A stretch of DNA of 64,000 bases from Stanieria sp. NIES-3757 (GCA_002355455.1 AP017375.1:4641640-4705639), one strand, 5' to 3'. Shown: positions 8,650 to 18,044, counted from the first letter of the stretch. The notes: generated by a model from the sequence alone, not told the origin. A program made the numbers and translations.

Positions 8650-9750
8650 CTAAGAAGACTTAACTAAAGTTATAGGCAAAGTGACAGTAAAAGTAGTTCC
8701 TACATCGATTTGGCTTTGAAACTTAATTGTACCGCCATATAAATCAACACATTGTTTAACAATAGCTAAGCCCAAACCAGTGCCAGGAATATTGCCCACG
8801 TTACTAGCACGATGAAAGGAACTAAATAATTGTTCTTGGTCTTTTTTAGGAATACCAATTCCTTGATCTTTGATATGAAAAATTATTTTTTCAGCTTGAT
8901 AAACTAATTGAAGTTCGATGGTACTATCTGTAGGGGAATACTTAATCGCATTAGTTAGTAAATTAATTAAGATCTGGCTCAATAGTTTTTGATCTGCTAA
9001 AATTTTTGATTCAGAATTTTCCCCTTCAACTAAAAAATTGATTACGTGACTACTACCAGCACCAAGTTGGATTTCATTAACTAAAACTCGACAAAATTTA
9101 CTTAAATCTAACTGAATAGGATTTAATTTTTGTTTAGCTAACTCTCCCTTACTTAAAAGTAAAACATCATTTAAAGTACCTGTCATATTTTTGACAATAG
9201 TAATAATACGATTAAATAAATCTTGTTTGCGTTCTTCAGAATATTTACTACTACTTTGAATTAGCAACTGTGTATAACCTGAAATTAAATTTAGTGGATT
9301 ACGTAATTCATGAGAAGCAATAGAAATAAAACGAGTTTTGAGTTCGTTAAGTTCTTGCAAATTGTGATTAGCGACTTGTAACTGTAAAGATAACTGTCTT
9401 CTTTGTAAGAGCATTTCTACTCGCGCAGCCAATTCCATTTTTTCAATAGGAGAAATAATTAATTCATCAATACTTTTCCACAAATGTCTAGTCAGTATGC
9501 TTACATCTTGGCGGGATGTCATTAATAAAAATGGCAAAAAAACTGGCTCTTGGGCTTTTTTAGTTTTTAAAACCCACTTATTAAGTTTATCTAATGCTCT
9601 ACCATCTAAAATACAAAGATCGAAAGAAAATATTGATTGAGATAATTCATCGTCAGAATTAGGATAAAAAATCTCGTAATTTTTTTCCAACCAAATAGAT
9701 AATAAACGTCGATTTTCTTTGTGTTCGAGGAGTAATAGAATCTTACTCAT
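8650..9750 (-). CDS. Histidine kinase with N-terminal degenerate receiver domain
   Basis: A 366-residue soluble sensor kinase. The N-terminal 115 residues have a receiver fold, but the usual acidic pair is E9-H10 and the conserved Lys of the KP motif is Ser (IISPIEK); only D49 remains. It is probably a pseudo-receiver used for protein contact. A short coiled coil leads to HisKA with H147 in IASHELRNPLNL, then the HATPase domain with N box LTNAIKYSP, G1 box DQGIGIPKKD and G2 box GTGLGLAIV. There is no membrane segment, so the signal must come from inside the cell or from a partner. It starts 2 bp after the lone receiver gene, which follows the KaiC-like gene, so the three are one operon. Confidence 0.9.
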   Translation of the reverse strand: MSKILLLLEHKENRRLLSIWLEKNYEIFYPNSDDELSQSIFSFDLCILDGRALDKLNKWVLKTKKAQEPVFLPFLLMTSRQDVSILTRHLWKSIDELIISPIEKMELAARVEMLLQRRQLSLQLQVANHNLQELNELKTRFISIASHELRNPLNLISGYTQLLIQSSSKYSEERKQDLFNRIITIVKNMTGTLNDVLLLSKGELAKQKLNPIQLDLSKFCRVLVNEIQLGAGSSHVINFLVEGENSESKILADQKLLSQILINLLTNAIKYSPTDSTIELQLVYQAEKIIFHIKDQGIGIPKKDQEQLFSSFHRASNVGNIPGTGLGLAIVKQCVDLYGGTIKFQSQIDVGTTFTVTLPITLVKSS

Positions 9751-9752
9751 AT

Positions 9753-10118
9753 TTAATCTTCTAAAAAACTTTTGATTAAACCAAGAAACTGTCTAATTGC
9801 CAGGGGTTTAATTAACATGCTTCTAGCACCATGAGCAAGACTTGCTTGTTGAATTACAGCATTTTGTCGAGGCGAAATTACTAAAAAAGGAATTTGTTGA
9901 TGTTTTAGTTGTTCGCAACGTTCCCAAATACTACTACTAAAACCTGTCAGGTCTAATAAGACTAATTGAATTTTTAAAGATTGATTTAAAATCTTATCTA
10001 ATTCTTCTAAATTATTAGCACTAATAGTTTGATAACCTTCTTTACCTAAAAATTGATTAAGTAATTCAAGATTACGATTGTTCGTATCTACTGTTAAGAT
10101 TAATGGTTTTTCACTCAT
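9753..10118 (-). CDS. Stand-alone response regulator receiver
   Basis: A 121-residue protein that is only a receiver domain. The phosphoacceptor is D56 (LVLLDLTGF), with D11 in the acidic pocket and the Lys-Pro of MLIKPLAIR near residue 104. The second acid of the usual pair is Thr. There is no output domain, so it would act through protein contacts or as a phosphotransfer intermediate. Its start overlaps the KaiC-like stop by 4 bp and its stop is 2 bp from the kinase start, which points to translational coupling and joint function with both. Confidence 0.85.
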   Translation of the reverse strand: MSEKPLILTVDTNNRNLELLNQFLGKEGYQTISANNLEELDKILNQSLKIQLVLLDLTGFSSSIWERCEQLKHQQIPFLVISPRQNAVIQQASLAHGARSMLIKPLAIRQFLGLIKSFLED

Positions 10119-11566
10119 TTTAAATCATCATTTTTAGCTTCCCATTCTGGTGTACCACTGAGAATTTTGCGTAGTTTAGTAAGTGGTTTACCAACTTTAA
10201 TCCCATAACGAGTTATTTCTATTTCTCGTAAAGTTTTTTCAAAATCAGAAAGGCGTTTTTTCAGAACTCCGATCGCTTTACGCATTTCTCCATTGATTTC
10301 TAGATAGCGTAAAAAAACGATGTTATCTGCAATATAACTAATACCTACATCAGTAGCACGAAAATTGCCAGTAATTTCTTCTATTTCATTGACTAAAATT
10401 ATTGTCACTCCCATATTTTGTAAATATTTACAAACACTGTGGAGACTACGGACTAAATTTTCACCACGCATGGAAACGCGATAACCACTCACACTGTCAA
10501 TCATAACGATCTGAGTTTTCTTGGCTTCGACTTCGTGACGGACTAAATTAGCAAATTCATCAGGACTAAAAAGCAATGGTTCAATTGGTTCTACTGATAA
10601 AGTACCGCGATCAAGCATGGCATGAACAGGAATATTCACCGCTTCCGAACGAATCAATAAATTTTCTGTAGCTTCTTCAAAAGTATAAATTACTGATCGC
10701 TCTCCTCTTCCTGCTGCTTCTTTCATAAATTGCAATCCCAGAGTAGTTTTACCTACCCCTGTTGGACCTGTCAAAATAGTAACCGTACCCCGTTCCAAGC
10801 CACCATGAAGCAGTTCATCTAATTCTGGTACCCCAGACGCGATCGTAGTTTGAGTAAATTCTCTGCGATGGCTTTCTGGTTGCAAACGAGGAGAAATTCG
10901 CATTCCTCGATCTGTTAAACGGACTGAATGTAAACCACTAAGATAGTCTGAACCGCGAAATTTACTAACTCTAATGGTTCTGCCTTCAAGAGTATTGTCG
11001 AGATGAATAACGCCATCACTCATAAATTGTAAATCATCATCTGGCGCAGATTCACTCCCTTCGGAAGTAAATAGTACGGTAGCACCTGATTCGAGCAAAA
11101 AACGCAGGAAAGAAAGAACTTGTTTACGAAATTGAAAATCATCAGTTGCTAAATAGCGAAACTGAGTCATGGCATCGAGGAAAACTCGCTGAGGTTTGAA
11201 TTTTTCAATACATTCAATTAATTTCTCTGTCGTAGGTTCTCGTTCTACTTCGGCGGGAGAAAATAGATCGTAAGTTTGGATTTCGGTGAAAAATTCCGAA
11301 GAAGGACTAAGATCTAAAAAATGAATAGCATCCATATTTAGACCTATCGCTGTTCCATTAGCTTTGATTTGCTCGGCTGGTTCGCCAAAAGTTACGTAAA
11401 GACTATCTTGATTTTCAACTAAACTTTGAGCCAAAAAATGTAAACCTAAAGTTGTTTTGCCACTCCCAGGGCCACCTCTGATTAGATAAGCTCTACTAGG
11501 AACGAGTCCGCCCTTAAGTATTTCGTCAAAACCAGCTATTCCTGTAGCAATACGTTTAAAATTCAT
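10115..11566 (-). CDS. KaiC-like double RecA-fold ATPase
   Basis: A 483-residue homologue of the clock ATPase KaiC with two RecA-type domains. Walker A loops are GGPGSGKTT (31-39) and GPTGVGKTT (267-275); Walker B strands are RVFLDAMTQF and IVMIDSVSGY. The CII-type domain has the catalytic EE pair (E297-E298). The CI-type domain has Gly-Glu (G61-E62) where KaiC has Glu-Glu. At the clock phosphosites (Ser431-Thr432 in KaiC) this protein has S410-Y411 in ATDVGISYIADN. It is first in an operon with a lone receiver and a histidine kinase, with no kaiA or kaiB nearby, so it is a non-canonical KaiC paralogue and probably a signalling ATPase rather than the core oscillator. The exact role is unknown. 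Confidence 0.88.
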   Translation of the reverse strand: MNFKRIATGIAGFDEILKGGLVPSRAYLIRGGPGSGKTTLGLHFLAQSLVENQDSLYVTFGEPAEQIKANGTAIGLNMDAIHFLDLSPSSEFFTEIQTYDLFSPAEVEREPTTEKLIECIEKFKPQRVFLDAMTQFRYLATDDFQFRKQVLSFLRFLLESGATVLFTSEGSESAPDDDLQFMSDGVIHLDNTLEGRTIRVSKFRGSDYLSGLHSVRLTDRGMRISPRLQPESHRREFTQTTIASGVPELDELLHGGLERGTVTILTGPTGVGKTTLGLQFMKEAAGRGERSVIYTFEEATENLLIRSEAVNIPVHAMLDRGTLSVEPIEPLLFSPDEFANLVRHEVEAKKTQIVMIDSVSGYRVSMRGENLVRSLHSVCKYLQNMGVTIILVNEIEEITGNFRATDVGISYIADNIVFLRYLEINGEMRKAIGVLKKRLSDFEKTLREIEITRYGIKVGKPLTKLRKILSGTPEWEAKNDDLK

Positions 11567-11753
11567 GCTGAGGCTAATTTTTTTTTGTTTAAAGAATTGT
11601 GAGAATGAATGTTTAATCCTAATGAACAGTTCAATTTTATAATTTCTTGGCTGATAAAAATAAACTGATGTCTTTCATAAATTAAATCATCATATTTTTT
11701 TATCTGGTAATTTTCTTCAAACCTGATTATGAAGTAGGAGTAGAGCGATCACT

Positions 11754-11782
11754 GCGCGATCTCGGCTTTGCCGAGATCGCGC
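11754..11782. repeat. Perfect 13-bp palindrome with ttt loop
   Basis: gcgcgatctcggc (11754-11766), loop ttt, then gccgagatcgcgc (11770-11782) form a perfect inverted repeat 67 bp before mnmG. No T-tract follows on either side. It resembles the short dispersed REP-like palindromes of cyanobacteria, and a similar ttt-loop hairpin sits just after mnmG. Confidence 0.8.
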
Positions 11783-11849
11783 TTAGTCATTTAGTCATGA
11801 ACTTCAAAGTATTACAATAAATAATGCTTATCTCCCTCTATTCCTAACC

Positions 11850-13760
11850 ATGACCATTTCTTCTCCTGTAGAATTTCAAGATGCTTTTGATGTCATCATC
11901 ATTGGTGCGGGTCATTCAGGCTGTGAAGCTGCATTAGCTTCTGCACGCTTGGGTTGTCGTACTTTGATGTTAACCCTTAATTTAGATAAAATTGCTTGGC
12001 AACCTTGTAATCCTGCCGTTGGAGGACCTGCTAAATCTCAATTAACTCATGAAGTCGATGCTTTAGGTGGAGAAATCGGCAAAATGGCAGACCGCACCTA
12101 TTTGCAAAAGCGCGTCCTCAATTCTTCTCGTGGTCCTGCTGTCTGGGCATTGCGGGCGCAAACCGATAAACGAGAATATGCTGCGGTAATGAAGAGAATT
12201 GTCGAAAATCAAGCAAATTTGTCAATTCGCGAAGGAATGGCGACGGATTTGGTGCTAGGGAAAAATGATGAGGTAATCGGAGTTCAAACTTACTTTGGAA
12301 CTTGTTTCGCTGCTAAAGCTGTAGTTTTAACTACTGGCACTTTTTTAGGTGGACGGATCTGGGTTGGGAATAAATCAATGGAAGCAGGCAGGGCAGGAGA
12401 ATTTGCAGCCCTCGGTTTAACCGAAACTCTCAATCGATTTGGTTTTGAAACAGGAAGATTAAAAACAGGAACACCTGCGAGGGTAGATAAGCGTTCTGTA
12501 GACTATAGCAAAATGCAAGTTCAACCTCCTGACGAGGAGGTACGTTGGTTTTCTTTTGACCCCGAAGCTTGGGTAGAAAGGGAACAAATGAATTGTTATC
12601 TAACTCGAACCACTGCCGAAACCCATCAAATTATTCGGGACAATCTCCATTTATCTCCCGTTTATGGCGGTTGGGTGGATGCCAAAGGACCTCGTTACTG
12701 TCCTAGCATTGAAGACAAAATCGTGCGTTTTGCTGATAAAGAAAGCCATCAAATTTTTATCGAACCAGAAGGAAGAGATATCCCCGAACTTTATATTCAA
12801 GGATTTTCGACTGGTTTACCTGAAAATCTGCAATTAGCCATGCTCAGAAGTCTTCCTGGTCTAGAAAAATGCGTCATGCTGCGTCCTGCTTATGCGGTGG
12901 AATATGATTATTTACCTGCAACTCAATGCTATGCAACTTTGATGACCAAAAAAATTGAAGGATTGTTTTCCGCAGGTCAAATTAATGGTACTACAGGTTA
13001 TGAAGAAGCAGCAGCCCAAGGTATCGTGGCAGGGATCAATGCAGCTAGGTTTGCACGAGGACAAGAAATGATTGTTTTTCCTCGGGAAGACAGTTATCTA
13101 GGGACACTAATTGACGACTTGTGTACTAAAGATCTGCGCGAACCCTATCGAATGTTGACTAGTCGTTCTGAATATCGTTTAATCTTGCGTTCTGATAATG
13201 CTGACCGCCGTTTAACTCCATTGGGTAGAGAAATAGGTTTAATTGATGAGCGTCGTTGGCAATTATTCTGTGATAAACAAGCCAAAATTACAGCAGAAAA
13301 AGAACGACTATTTGAAACTAGAGTCAAAGAAAAAGATGAAGTAGGTATTGCGATCGCAGCAGTTACGGAACAAAAAATTAAAGGTTCAATTACTTTAGCC
13401 GATTTATTGCGTCGTCCTGGTTTTCATTATCAACATTTAGAACAATACGGTTTAGGAAATCCTCAATTAAATCTAATCGAAAAAGAAGGTGCAGAAATAG
13501 ATATTAAATACTCTGGCTATATCAAACGTCAGCAAATTCAAATTGACCAAATTGTTCGCTATAGCAATCGTAAATTATCTTCAGAAATTGATTACATGAA
13601 GATCGAAACTTTATCGATGGAAGCCAGAGAAAAATTAACCAAAGTTCGACCCCTAACTATCGGTCAAGCTTCTAGAATTGGTGGAGTCAATCCTGCTGAT
13701 ATCAACGCATTATTAGTATATTTGGAAACAAAAGAACGAGTAAAAGCAACAGCGGTTTAA
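11850..13760 (+). CDS. mnmG: tRNA uridine-5-carboxymethylaminomethyl modification enzyme MnmG (GidA)
   Basis: The FAD-dependent subunit that, with MnmE, adds the (carboxymethyl)aminomethyl group to wobble uridine 34 of certain tRNAs. The 636 residues match the usual family length. The FAD loop GAGHSGCEA begins at residue 19, followed by the family block [14 protein letters not shown] in the variant [15 protein letters not shown], then [22 protein letters not shown] and the late [21 protein letters not shown]. The C-terminal helical MnmE-binding part is complete. The ATG start gives the normal short N-terminus. It is flanked on both sides by short palindromic repeats, and no mnmE is in the window. 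Confidence 0.96.
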   Translation: MTISSPVEFQDAFDVIIIGAGHSGCEAALASARLGCRTLMLTLNLDKIAWQPCNPAVGGPAKSQLTHEVDALGGEIGKMADRTYLQKRVLNSSRGPAVWALRAQTDKREYAAVMKRIVENQANLSIREGMATDLVLGKNDEVIGVQTYFGTCFAAKAVVLTTGTFLGGRIWVGNKSMEAGRAGEFAALGLTETLNRFGFETGRLKTGTPARVDKRSVDYSKMQVQPPDEEVRWFSFDPEAWVEREQMNCYLTRTTAETHQIIRDNLHLSPVYGGWVDAKGPRYCPSIEDKIVRFADKESHQIFIEPEGRDIPELYIQGFSTGLPENLQLAMLRSLPGLEKCVMLRPAYAVEYDYLPATQCYATLMTKKIEGLFSAGQINGTTGYEEAAAQGIVAGINAARFARGQEMIVFPREDSYLGTLIDDLCTKDLREPYRMLTSRSEYRLILRSDNADRRLTPLGREIGLIDERRWQLFCDKQAKITAEKERLFETRVKEKDEVGIAIAAVTEQKIKGSITLADLLRRPGFHYQHLEQYGLGNPQLNLIEKEGAEIDIKYSGYIKRQQIQIDQIVRYSNRKLSSEIDYMKIETLSMEAREKLTKVRPLTIGQASRIGGVNPADINALLVYLETKERVKATAV

Positions 13761-13771
13761 CAGTAGGGGCG

Positions 13772-13832
13772 GTCTCGCCTTTGGCGAGGCACGGAGTGAC
13801 CGCTACGCTGCACCTTCGGTGACGCAAATCGC
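13772..13832. repeat. Dispersed palindromic repeat after mnmG
   Basis: ggtctcgcc-ttt-ggcgaggc (13771-13790) forms an 8-bp hairpin with one G-T pair. It is followed by cgctacgctgcaccttcggtgacgc, whose module ccttcggtga recurs at about 63905. The region then runs into cgcccgtac, which also occurs near 2620. Several short dispersed repeats are stacked here. Confidence 0.6.
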
Positions 13833-13926
13833 CCGTACATCAGTTATCAAGTAAAAAATAGCAATTAACAATCAACTATCAACAATTAACAAAAGTTTTG
13901 AGTGTATCTAAGTTGAAATAAGCTCA

Positions 13927-15960
13927 TTAACGATCTTCAAATTGATTAAATTTCCTACTCCGAGGTTTATCGAGGTTAATTTCACGTAAAGGAAGCTCTC
14001 TTTCTATCACAGGGGGTCTTAGTCTTTCCTGCCAATTTTTGATTTGAGATTGAGCTTCTGAAAAACTAACAGTTCCCGAAGGAATCATTTGCGCGATCGC
14101 GATCGCTTCTTCTAAAGAATAACTAGATTTGGTATAAGCTAGATCTAAGAGTTGATTTGCCCAACCATTAATAATTTGTTGAGTTTGACTGTAAGCAGAG
14201 GTAGCAGAAGAAACTTGTTGAGCGACTTTAATAGCTTTAACTAAAGCTTCTGGAGTACCTACATCGGCAAGATTATAAGCTTCTCGCAAATAATTATCGG
14301 CTTGAATTTCGAGTCGCCATAACCCCACTTTTTCTTGTGCTTGTTGAGATAATGCTCTACCTGGTCTAATTTTTTCTGCTGCCCTAATTGCCTCAGTATA
14401 ATTTCTGGTTCCAGCTAGTGTTAGAGCTTGATCGAGAAACGGTTGGTCTTCTTCCCGTTCGATATTGGCTTGCCAATTACTAATATTTCTTCGTGCTTCT
14501 GAATAAAGAGGACTATTAGAAGTAATCAAACTTGCTTCAGCAATTGCCTGTCTCCAAGCACTAATATTGCTAGCAGCAGCTAATTGAGTGGCTCGATCTA
14601 AGATTGGTTGATCCTCAATCATTTTAATTTCTCGTCGCCAACTATTTATTTCTTGTTGAGCTTGGCGGTAACGAGGATTGGTTGAAGCAACTAAACTAGC
14701 TTCAGCGATCGCAGCATTGTAATCTTTAATTTGACCACCTAGAGCTAAACTTCTGGCTTCTTCTAAATGTTTAACCGCTTCAATTTCTAATTTCCAGCGA
14801 CTAATTAATTTTTGTCCTCGTTGGTACAAAGGACTATTGGGTGCTAATTTCTCTAATTCTAGAATTCCTTCTTCTAAACCAAATACAGTATCCAAACTAG
14901 CACTAGAACCAGCACCAGCTAAAAGATTCCAATCTTTAATTTGTTTTTCTAGTTTCAGACTCTTAGGAATACGGCTAGTAACTTGAAGTATTTCTTGCCA
15001 TTTTTCTTGGTCAATTGATTGGTCAATATATTTGAGCAATTGATTTTTAGCATCTGCCCTTAACTCTTGAGCATCTTCATAAGCATAGCTACCAGTTTCA
15101 ATCGCTTCAACCTTTTCCAGTGCTGCTAAAATATTGTCTAAACCACCACGACGAAATTGATCGTAAGCGCGGTCGAGAGTGGATCGTTCTTCTTGAGCCA
15201 CATTAATTTTATTAATAGCTTCTTGATATTTAGTAGTTGCCCAATATTGATTTTTAATGTCTGTTAACTTTACTGCCCAAGTAAACGCTTGATTCCAATT
15301 AGAATCACGTAGTTGTTTTTCTACTTCGGCGTAATTTTGTTCCGCTGCTTGCCAAATAGCATTCCACTGACTAATTTTATCTTCAGCTAACTGATATGCC
15401 TTAAACTGACGGGGAATTTTTTGGGCAATTTGTTCTGCTTCTTTTAGCTCACCCTGTTGAAATTTCTCTTCTGCAATTTCTAAAATCTGAGTTGTCCATT
15501 TTTCTACATTGCGGTCGATCTCAGGACGGAGGGGATGAGAAGCTGGTAAAACCCGCACAAGAGCGATCGCTTGTAGCAATTTATCAACTGTTTGTTCTTC
15601 AGCAGCAGCTTGAGCGCAATACAAACGAACTGAAGCCGAAGCTACTGGCCAAAAAACTTTAGAACAAGTTTGAGTTTTAGGTAACTTCAGTAGTAAAGAA
15701 GTAGCCGTAAAACCGATAGCTCCTGAAATCATTACCAAGACAATACCCCAGAATTGCCAAGCTTGCCACCAAGAAAATTGTCTCGATTTTTCGATTTGCA
15801 TTGACTCAAATTCCTCACGATTGGGATTATTAGCAGAAGTAGTTGGGGTCATAGTATTTTTATCAACTGTTTTAAGTGAAGAAGATTGCTGTGGTTGCTC
15901 AGATGAATCTGAGTTTTCCCAAGCACCATTTAAACTTTGGTTGTCTCGCTCAAGCGTCAT
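13927..15960 (-). CDS. Membrane-anchored alpha-helical repeat protein
   Basis: A 677-residue protein whose function I do not recognise. The first 65 residues are polar and rich in Ser, Thr and Asn. One membrane helix follows (about 67-92, WGIVLVMISGAIGFTATSLLL), then roughly 550 residues of helical repeats. Repeats of about 75-80 residues share a pattern of LA..G...Y..AI..A..I....P.Y..A...I..W, for example around SPLYQRGQKLISRWKLEI, NPRYRQAQQEINSWRREI and SPLYSEARRNISNWQANI. This resembles TPR/SEL1-like scaffolds. The C-terminus is basic and proline-containing. Similar cyanobacterial proteins are often labelled chromosome-segregation ATPase-like, but no nucleotide-binding motif is visible. 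Likely a membrane-tethered protein-interaction scaffold. Confidence 0.8.
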   Translation of the reverse strand: MTLERDNQSLNGAWENSDSSEQPQQSSSLKTVDKNTMTPTTSANNPNREEFESMQIEKSRQFSWWQAWQFWGIVLVMISGAIGFTATSLLLKLPKTQTCSKVFWPVASASVRLYCAQAAAEEQTVDKLLQAIALVRVLPASHPLRPEIDRNVEKWTTQILEIAEEKFQQGELKEAEQIAQKIPRQFKAYQLAEDKISQWNAIWQAAEQNYAEVEKQLRDSNWNQAFTWAVKLTDIKNQYWATTKYQEAINKINVAQEERSTLDRAYDQFRRGGLDNILAALEKVEAIETGSYAYEDAQELRADAKNQLLKYIDQSIDQEKWQEILQVTSRIPKSLKLEKQIKDWNLLAGAGSSASLDTVFGLEEGILELEKLAPNSPLYQRGQKLISRWKLEIEAVKHLEEARSLALGGQIKDYNAAIAEASLVASTNPRYRQAQQEINSWRREIKMIEDQPILDRATQLAAASNISAWRQAIAEASLITSNSPLYSEARRNISNWQANIEREEDQPFLDQALTLAGTRNYTEAIRAAEKIRPGRALSQQAQEKVGLWRLEIQADNYLREAYNLADVGTPEALVKAIKVAQQVSSATSAYSQTQQIINGWANQLLDLAYTKSSYSLEEAIAIAQMIPSGTVSFSEAQSQIKNWQERLRPPVIERELPLREINLDKPRSRKFNQFEDR

Positions 15961-16117
15961 AAAATACCTAACCTTAATTTTGCCAACTACTTCTTAATTT
16001 CCACAGAGAATCAATAGAATTGTATTACATCATATCATTGGTGTTTTCTAAGTAAAATTACTTGTTTTTGTTAATTAGCTCCAAGTCTAATTTAACCTTT
16101 AAATTTGCCTGTTTAGT

Positions 16118-17017
16118 TCAAAGCGATTCAGCTTTTAAATCCTCAATTAATTGAACTAATTCTTCTTTGCTTGCTTGATAAACTTCTCCACAAAATTGAC
16201 AAGTAGCTTCTGCACCTTCGTCCTTTTCAATCATGTCTTGTAGCTCTGCTTCTCCTAGCATTTTTAAAGCCCCTAAAACCCGATTAAAGGAACAACTACA
16301 ATCAAAACGTACCATTTGAATTTCTGGCAGAATTGATAAGCCTAAATCCCCTAATAAATCGTCCATAATTTCTGTTAAAGTTTTACCTTGTCTCAGTAGA
16401 GGGGTAAAACCTTTCAGTTGACTGACACGTGACTCTAACAAAGTGACTAAAGATTCATCACGAGCAGCTTTGGGCAACACTTGTAATAATAAACCTCCCG
16501 CAGCCGTAACTCCTTGCGCTCCAACAAAAACTCCTACTAGTAATGCAGAAGGGGTTTGTTCCGAATTAATTAAATAATTAGCCACATCATCGCCTACTTC
16601 TCCTGTGACTAACTCAACCGTACTAGAGTAGGGATAGCCATAACCCACATCTCTAACGACATAGAGAAAGCCTTCATTACCGACTGCTCTACCTACATCT
16701 AATTTGCCGATCGCATTTGGGGGTAGTTCTACACTAGGATTACCAACATAACCCCTGACTGTGCCATCTAAACCAGCATCAACTAACAATCCTCCTAAAG
16801 GACCATTTCCTTTGATCCTCAAATTTACTCGTGAGCCTTCGCGCTTCATCCCTGAAGCAAGCAATAACCCAGAAGACATTGCTCTTCCTAAAGCTGCGGT
16901 AGCAACATAAGAAAGCTGGTGTTTTGCCCTTGCTTCTTCCGTTAAACGAGTAGTAATTACCCCTACGGCTCTAATACCATTATCGGCTGCGGTTGCTCTA
17001 ATCAGTTGGTCTGCCAT
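16118..17017 (-). CDS. hslO: Redox-regulated chaperone Hsp33 (HslO)
   Basis: A cytoplasmic holdase switched on by oxidative stress. Its 299 residues have the Hsp33 fold, with the C-terminal zinc switch made of CSC (C240, C242) and CQFC (C273, C276). All four cysteines are present, so the redox switch should work. The N-terminus DQLIRATAADNGIRAVGV and the glycine-rich RIKGNGPLGGLLVDA are family hallmarks. It stands alone, divergent from the small lipoprotein gene. Confidence 0.95.
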   Translation of the reverse strand: MADQLIRATAADNGIRAVGVITTRLTEEARAKHQLSYVATAALGRAMSSGLLLASGMKREGSRVNLRIKGNGPLGGLLVDAGLDGTVRGYVGNPSVELPPNAIGKLDVGRAVGNEGFLYVVRDVGYGYPYSSTVELVTGEVGDDVANYLINSEQTPSALLVGVFVGAQGVTAAGGLLLQVLPKAARDESLVTLLESRVSQLKGFTPLLRQGKTLTEIMDDLLGDLGLSILPEIQMVRFDCSCSFNRVLGALKMLGEAELQDMIEKDEGAEATCQFCGEVYQASKEELVQLIEDLKAESL

Positions 17018-17155
17018 GTAATTCCCTAAAATTTTACAATTGAACTGAGAGTGAGTTTCTGTGATCGATATCTAGTTTTTTATTTTTTATCTTTAACTTA
17101 GAATAAAATTTCTATCTATAATTGTGCTAATTGAAATCAATCAAGGAGACCTTAT

Positions 17156-17320
17156 ATGAAACTCAATACCATCAAAGTTATGACTCTTGGTTTAGTTTTA
17201 GGATTAACTACTCTCTTAGGTGCTTGTTCTCAAACAAGCGAAACTCCTAGTGATGGTGCTGCTCCTGAAGGTGGCGCAGGAACTACAGAACCTGCTCCTG
17301 CTCCTGCTGAAGGACAATAA
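17156..17320 (+). CDS. Small lipoprotein (54 aa)
   Basis: A short gene of 54 residues with a good Shine-Dalgarno site (aaggag, 17143-17148) 7 bp before the ATG. The peptide has a basic start (MKLNTIK), a hydrophobic segment and the lipobox LGAC with Cys24, so it should be a lipid-anchored exported peptide. The mature part is only about 31 residues, poor in charge and rich in Ala, Pro, Gly and Glu (EPAPAPAEGQ). No function is recognisable. It resembles entericidin-sized lipoproteins in size only. It lies 114 bp before the DUF4168 gene on the same strand and may be cotranscribed with it. Confidence 0.75.
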   Translation: MKLNTIKVMTLGLVLGLTTLLGACSQTSETPSDGAAPEGGAGTTEPAPAPAEGQ

Positions 17321-17434
17321 AATTTCATTATTTCGATCTTGATTGCTTTAAAGCAATCTTGCTCGTTGGTTGAGAAAATTTTTCTCAACTTTTGCCTGGT
17401 TCGTTCCAAGCACTACCCCTCAACACATTTTGTT

Positions 17435-17953
17435 ATGAAGCATAATCGACTGACTTTATCTACTTTGTTAGCTGTTGGTTTGTCTTGCGCAACAGCATTT
17501 TTCTTTAATTTTCAACCAAGCTATAGTCAAAATACAGCACCTCAAACTCCAATAGATTCTGGTTCTGAGACTGAAAAAGAGGTTAGTCAACAAGAACTAC
17601 AAAAATTTGCTCAAGCCTACCAAGAAGTACAAGCAATTCAAAAAAGCTCTGAGACTAAAATGGTTCAAGCGGTCGAAGGAGAAGGTTTAAGTCCAGAAAG
17701 ATTTATCGAAATTAGTAAATCGCAGCAAAATGCTGAATCTGACAGTAAGGCTACCGATGTCAGCACTGAAGAACAAGCAAGTTTTGAAAACGCGAAAGCA
17801 AAAATAATTGAAATTAGACAAACAACCGAGTCTGATATGACTCAAGCTATTAACAAACAAGGATTAGAAATTCCTCGTTTTAATGAAATTTTAACAGCTT
17901 TACAACAGGATTCTCAGCTTCGCGAACAATTTCAACAGATGATGGTTAATTAA
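17435..17953 (+). CDS. DUF4168 domain-containing exported protein
   Basis: The frame is open from 17339, but the best start is the ATG at 17435, which gives a 172-residue protein beginning MKHNRLTLSTLLAVGLS, a classic signal peptide with a likely cut near SYSQ-N. The mature protein holds two copies of a DUF4168-like helix pair: QQELQKFAQAYQEVQAI...GEGLSPERFIEI and a second copy from about residue 115 ending in KQGLEIPRFNEI. The family is common in cyanobacterial periplasm and of unknown function. A strong terminator hairpin follows the gene. Confidence 0.82.
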   Translation: MKHNRLTLSTLLAVGLSCATAFFFNFQPSYSQNTAPQTPIDSGSETEKEVSQQELQKFAQAYQEVQAIQKSSETKMVQAVEGEGLSPERFIEISKSQQNAESDSKATDVSTEEQASFENAKAKIIEIRQTTESDMTQAINKQGLEIPRFNEILTALQQDSQLREQFQQMMVN

Positions 17954-18044
17954 CTGATAACCAACCTCTCCTCATGCGCTCCCTTCTTTGTTCATTTTCA
18001 ACTAACTTGTCGTACACCAAAGCGCAAATGCACTTCTGCTGCTT

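Noticed and set aside
10115-11566. Core circadian KaiC
   Set aside because: No kaiA or kaiB nearby, changed phosphosite and CI residues, and fusion into a kinase operon point to a paralogue.
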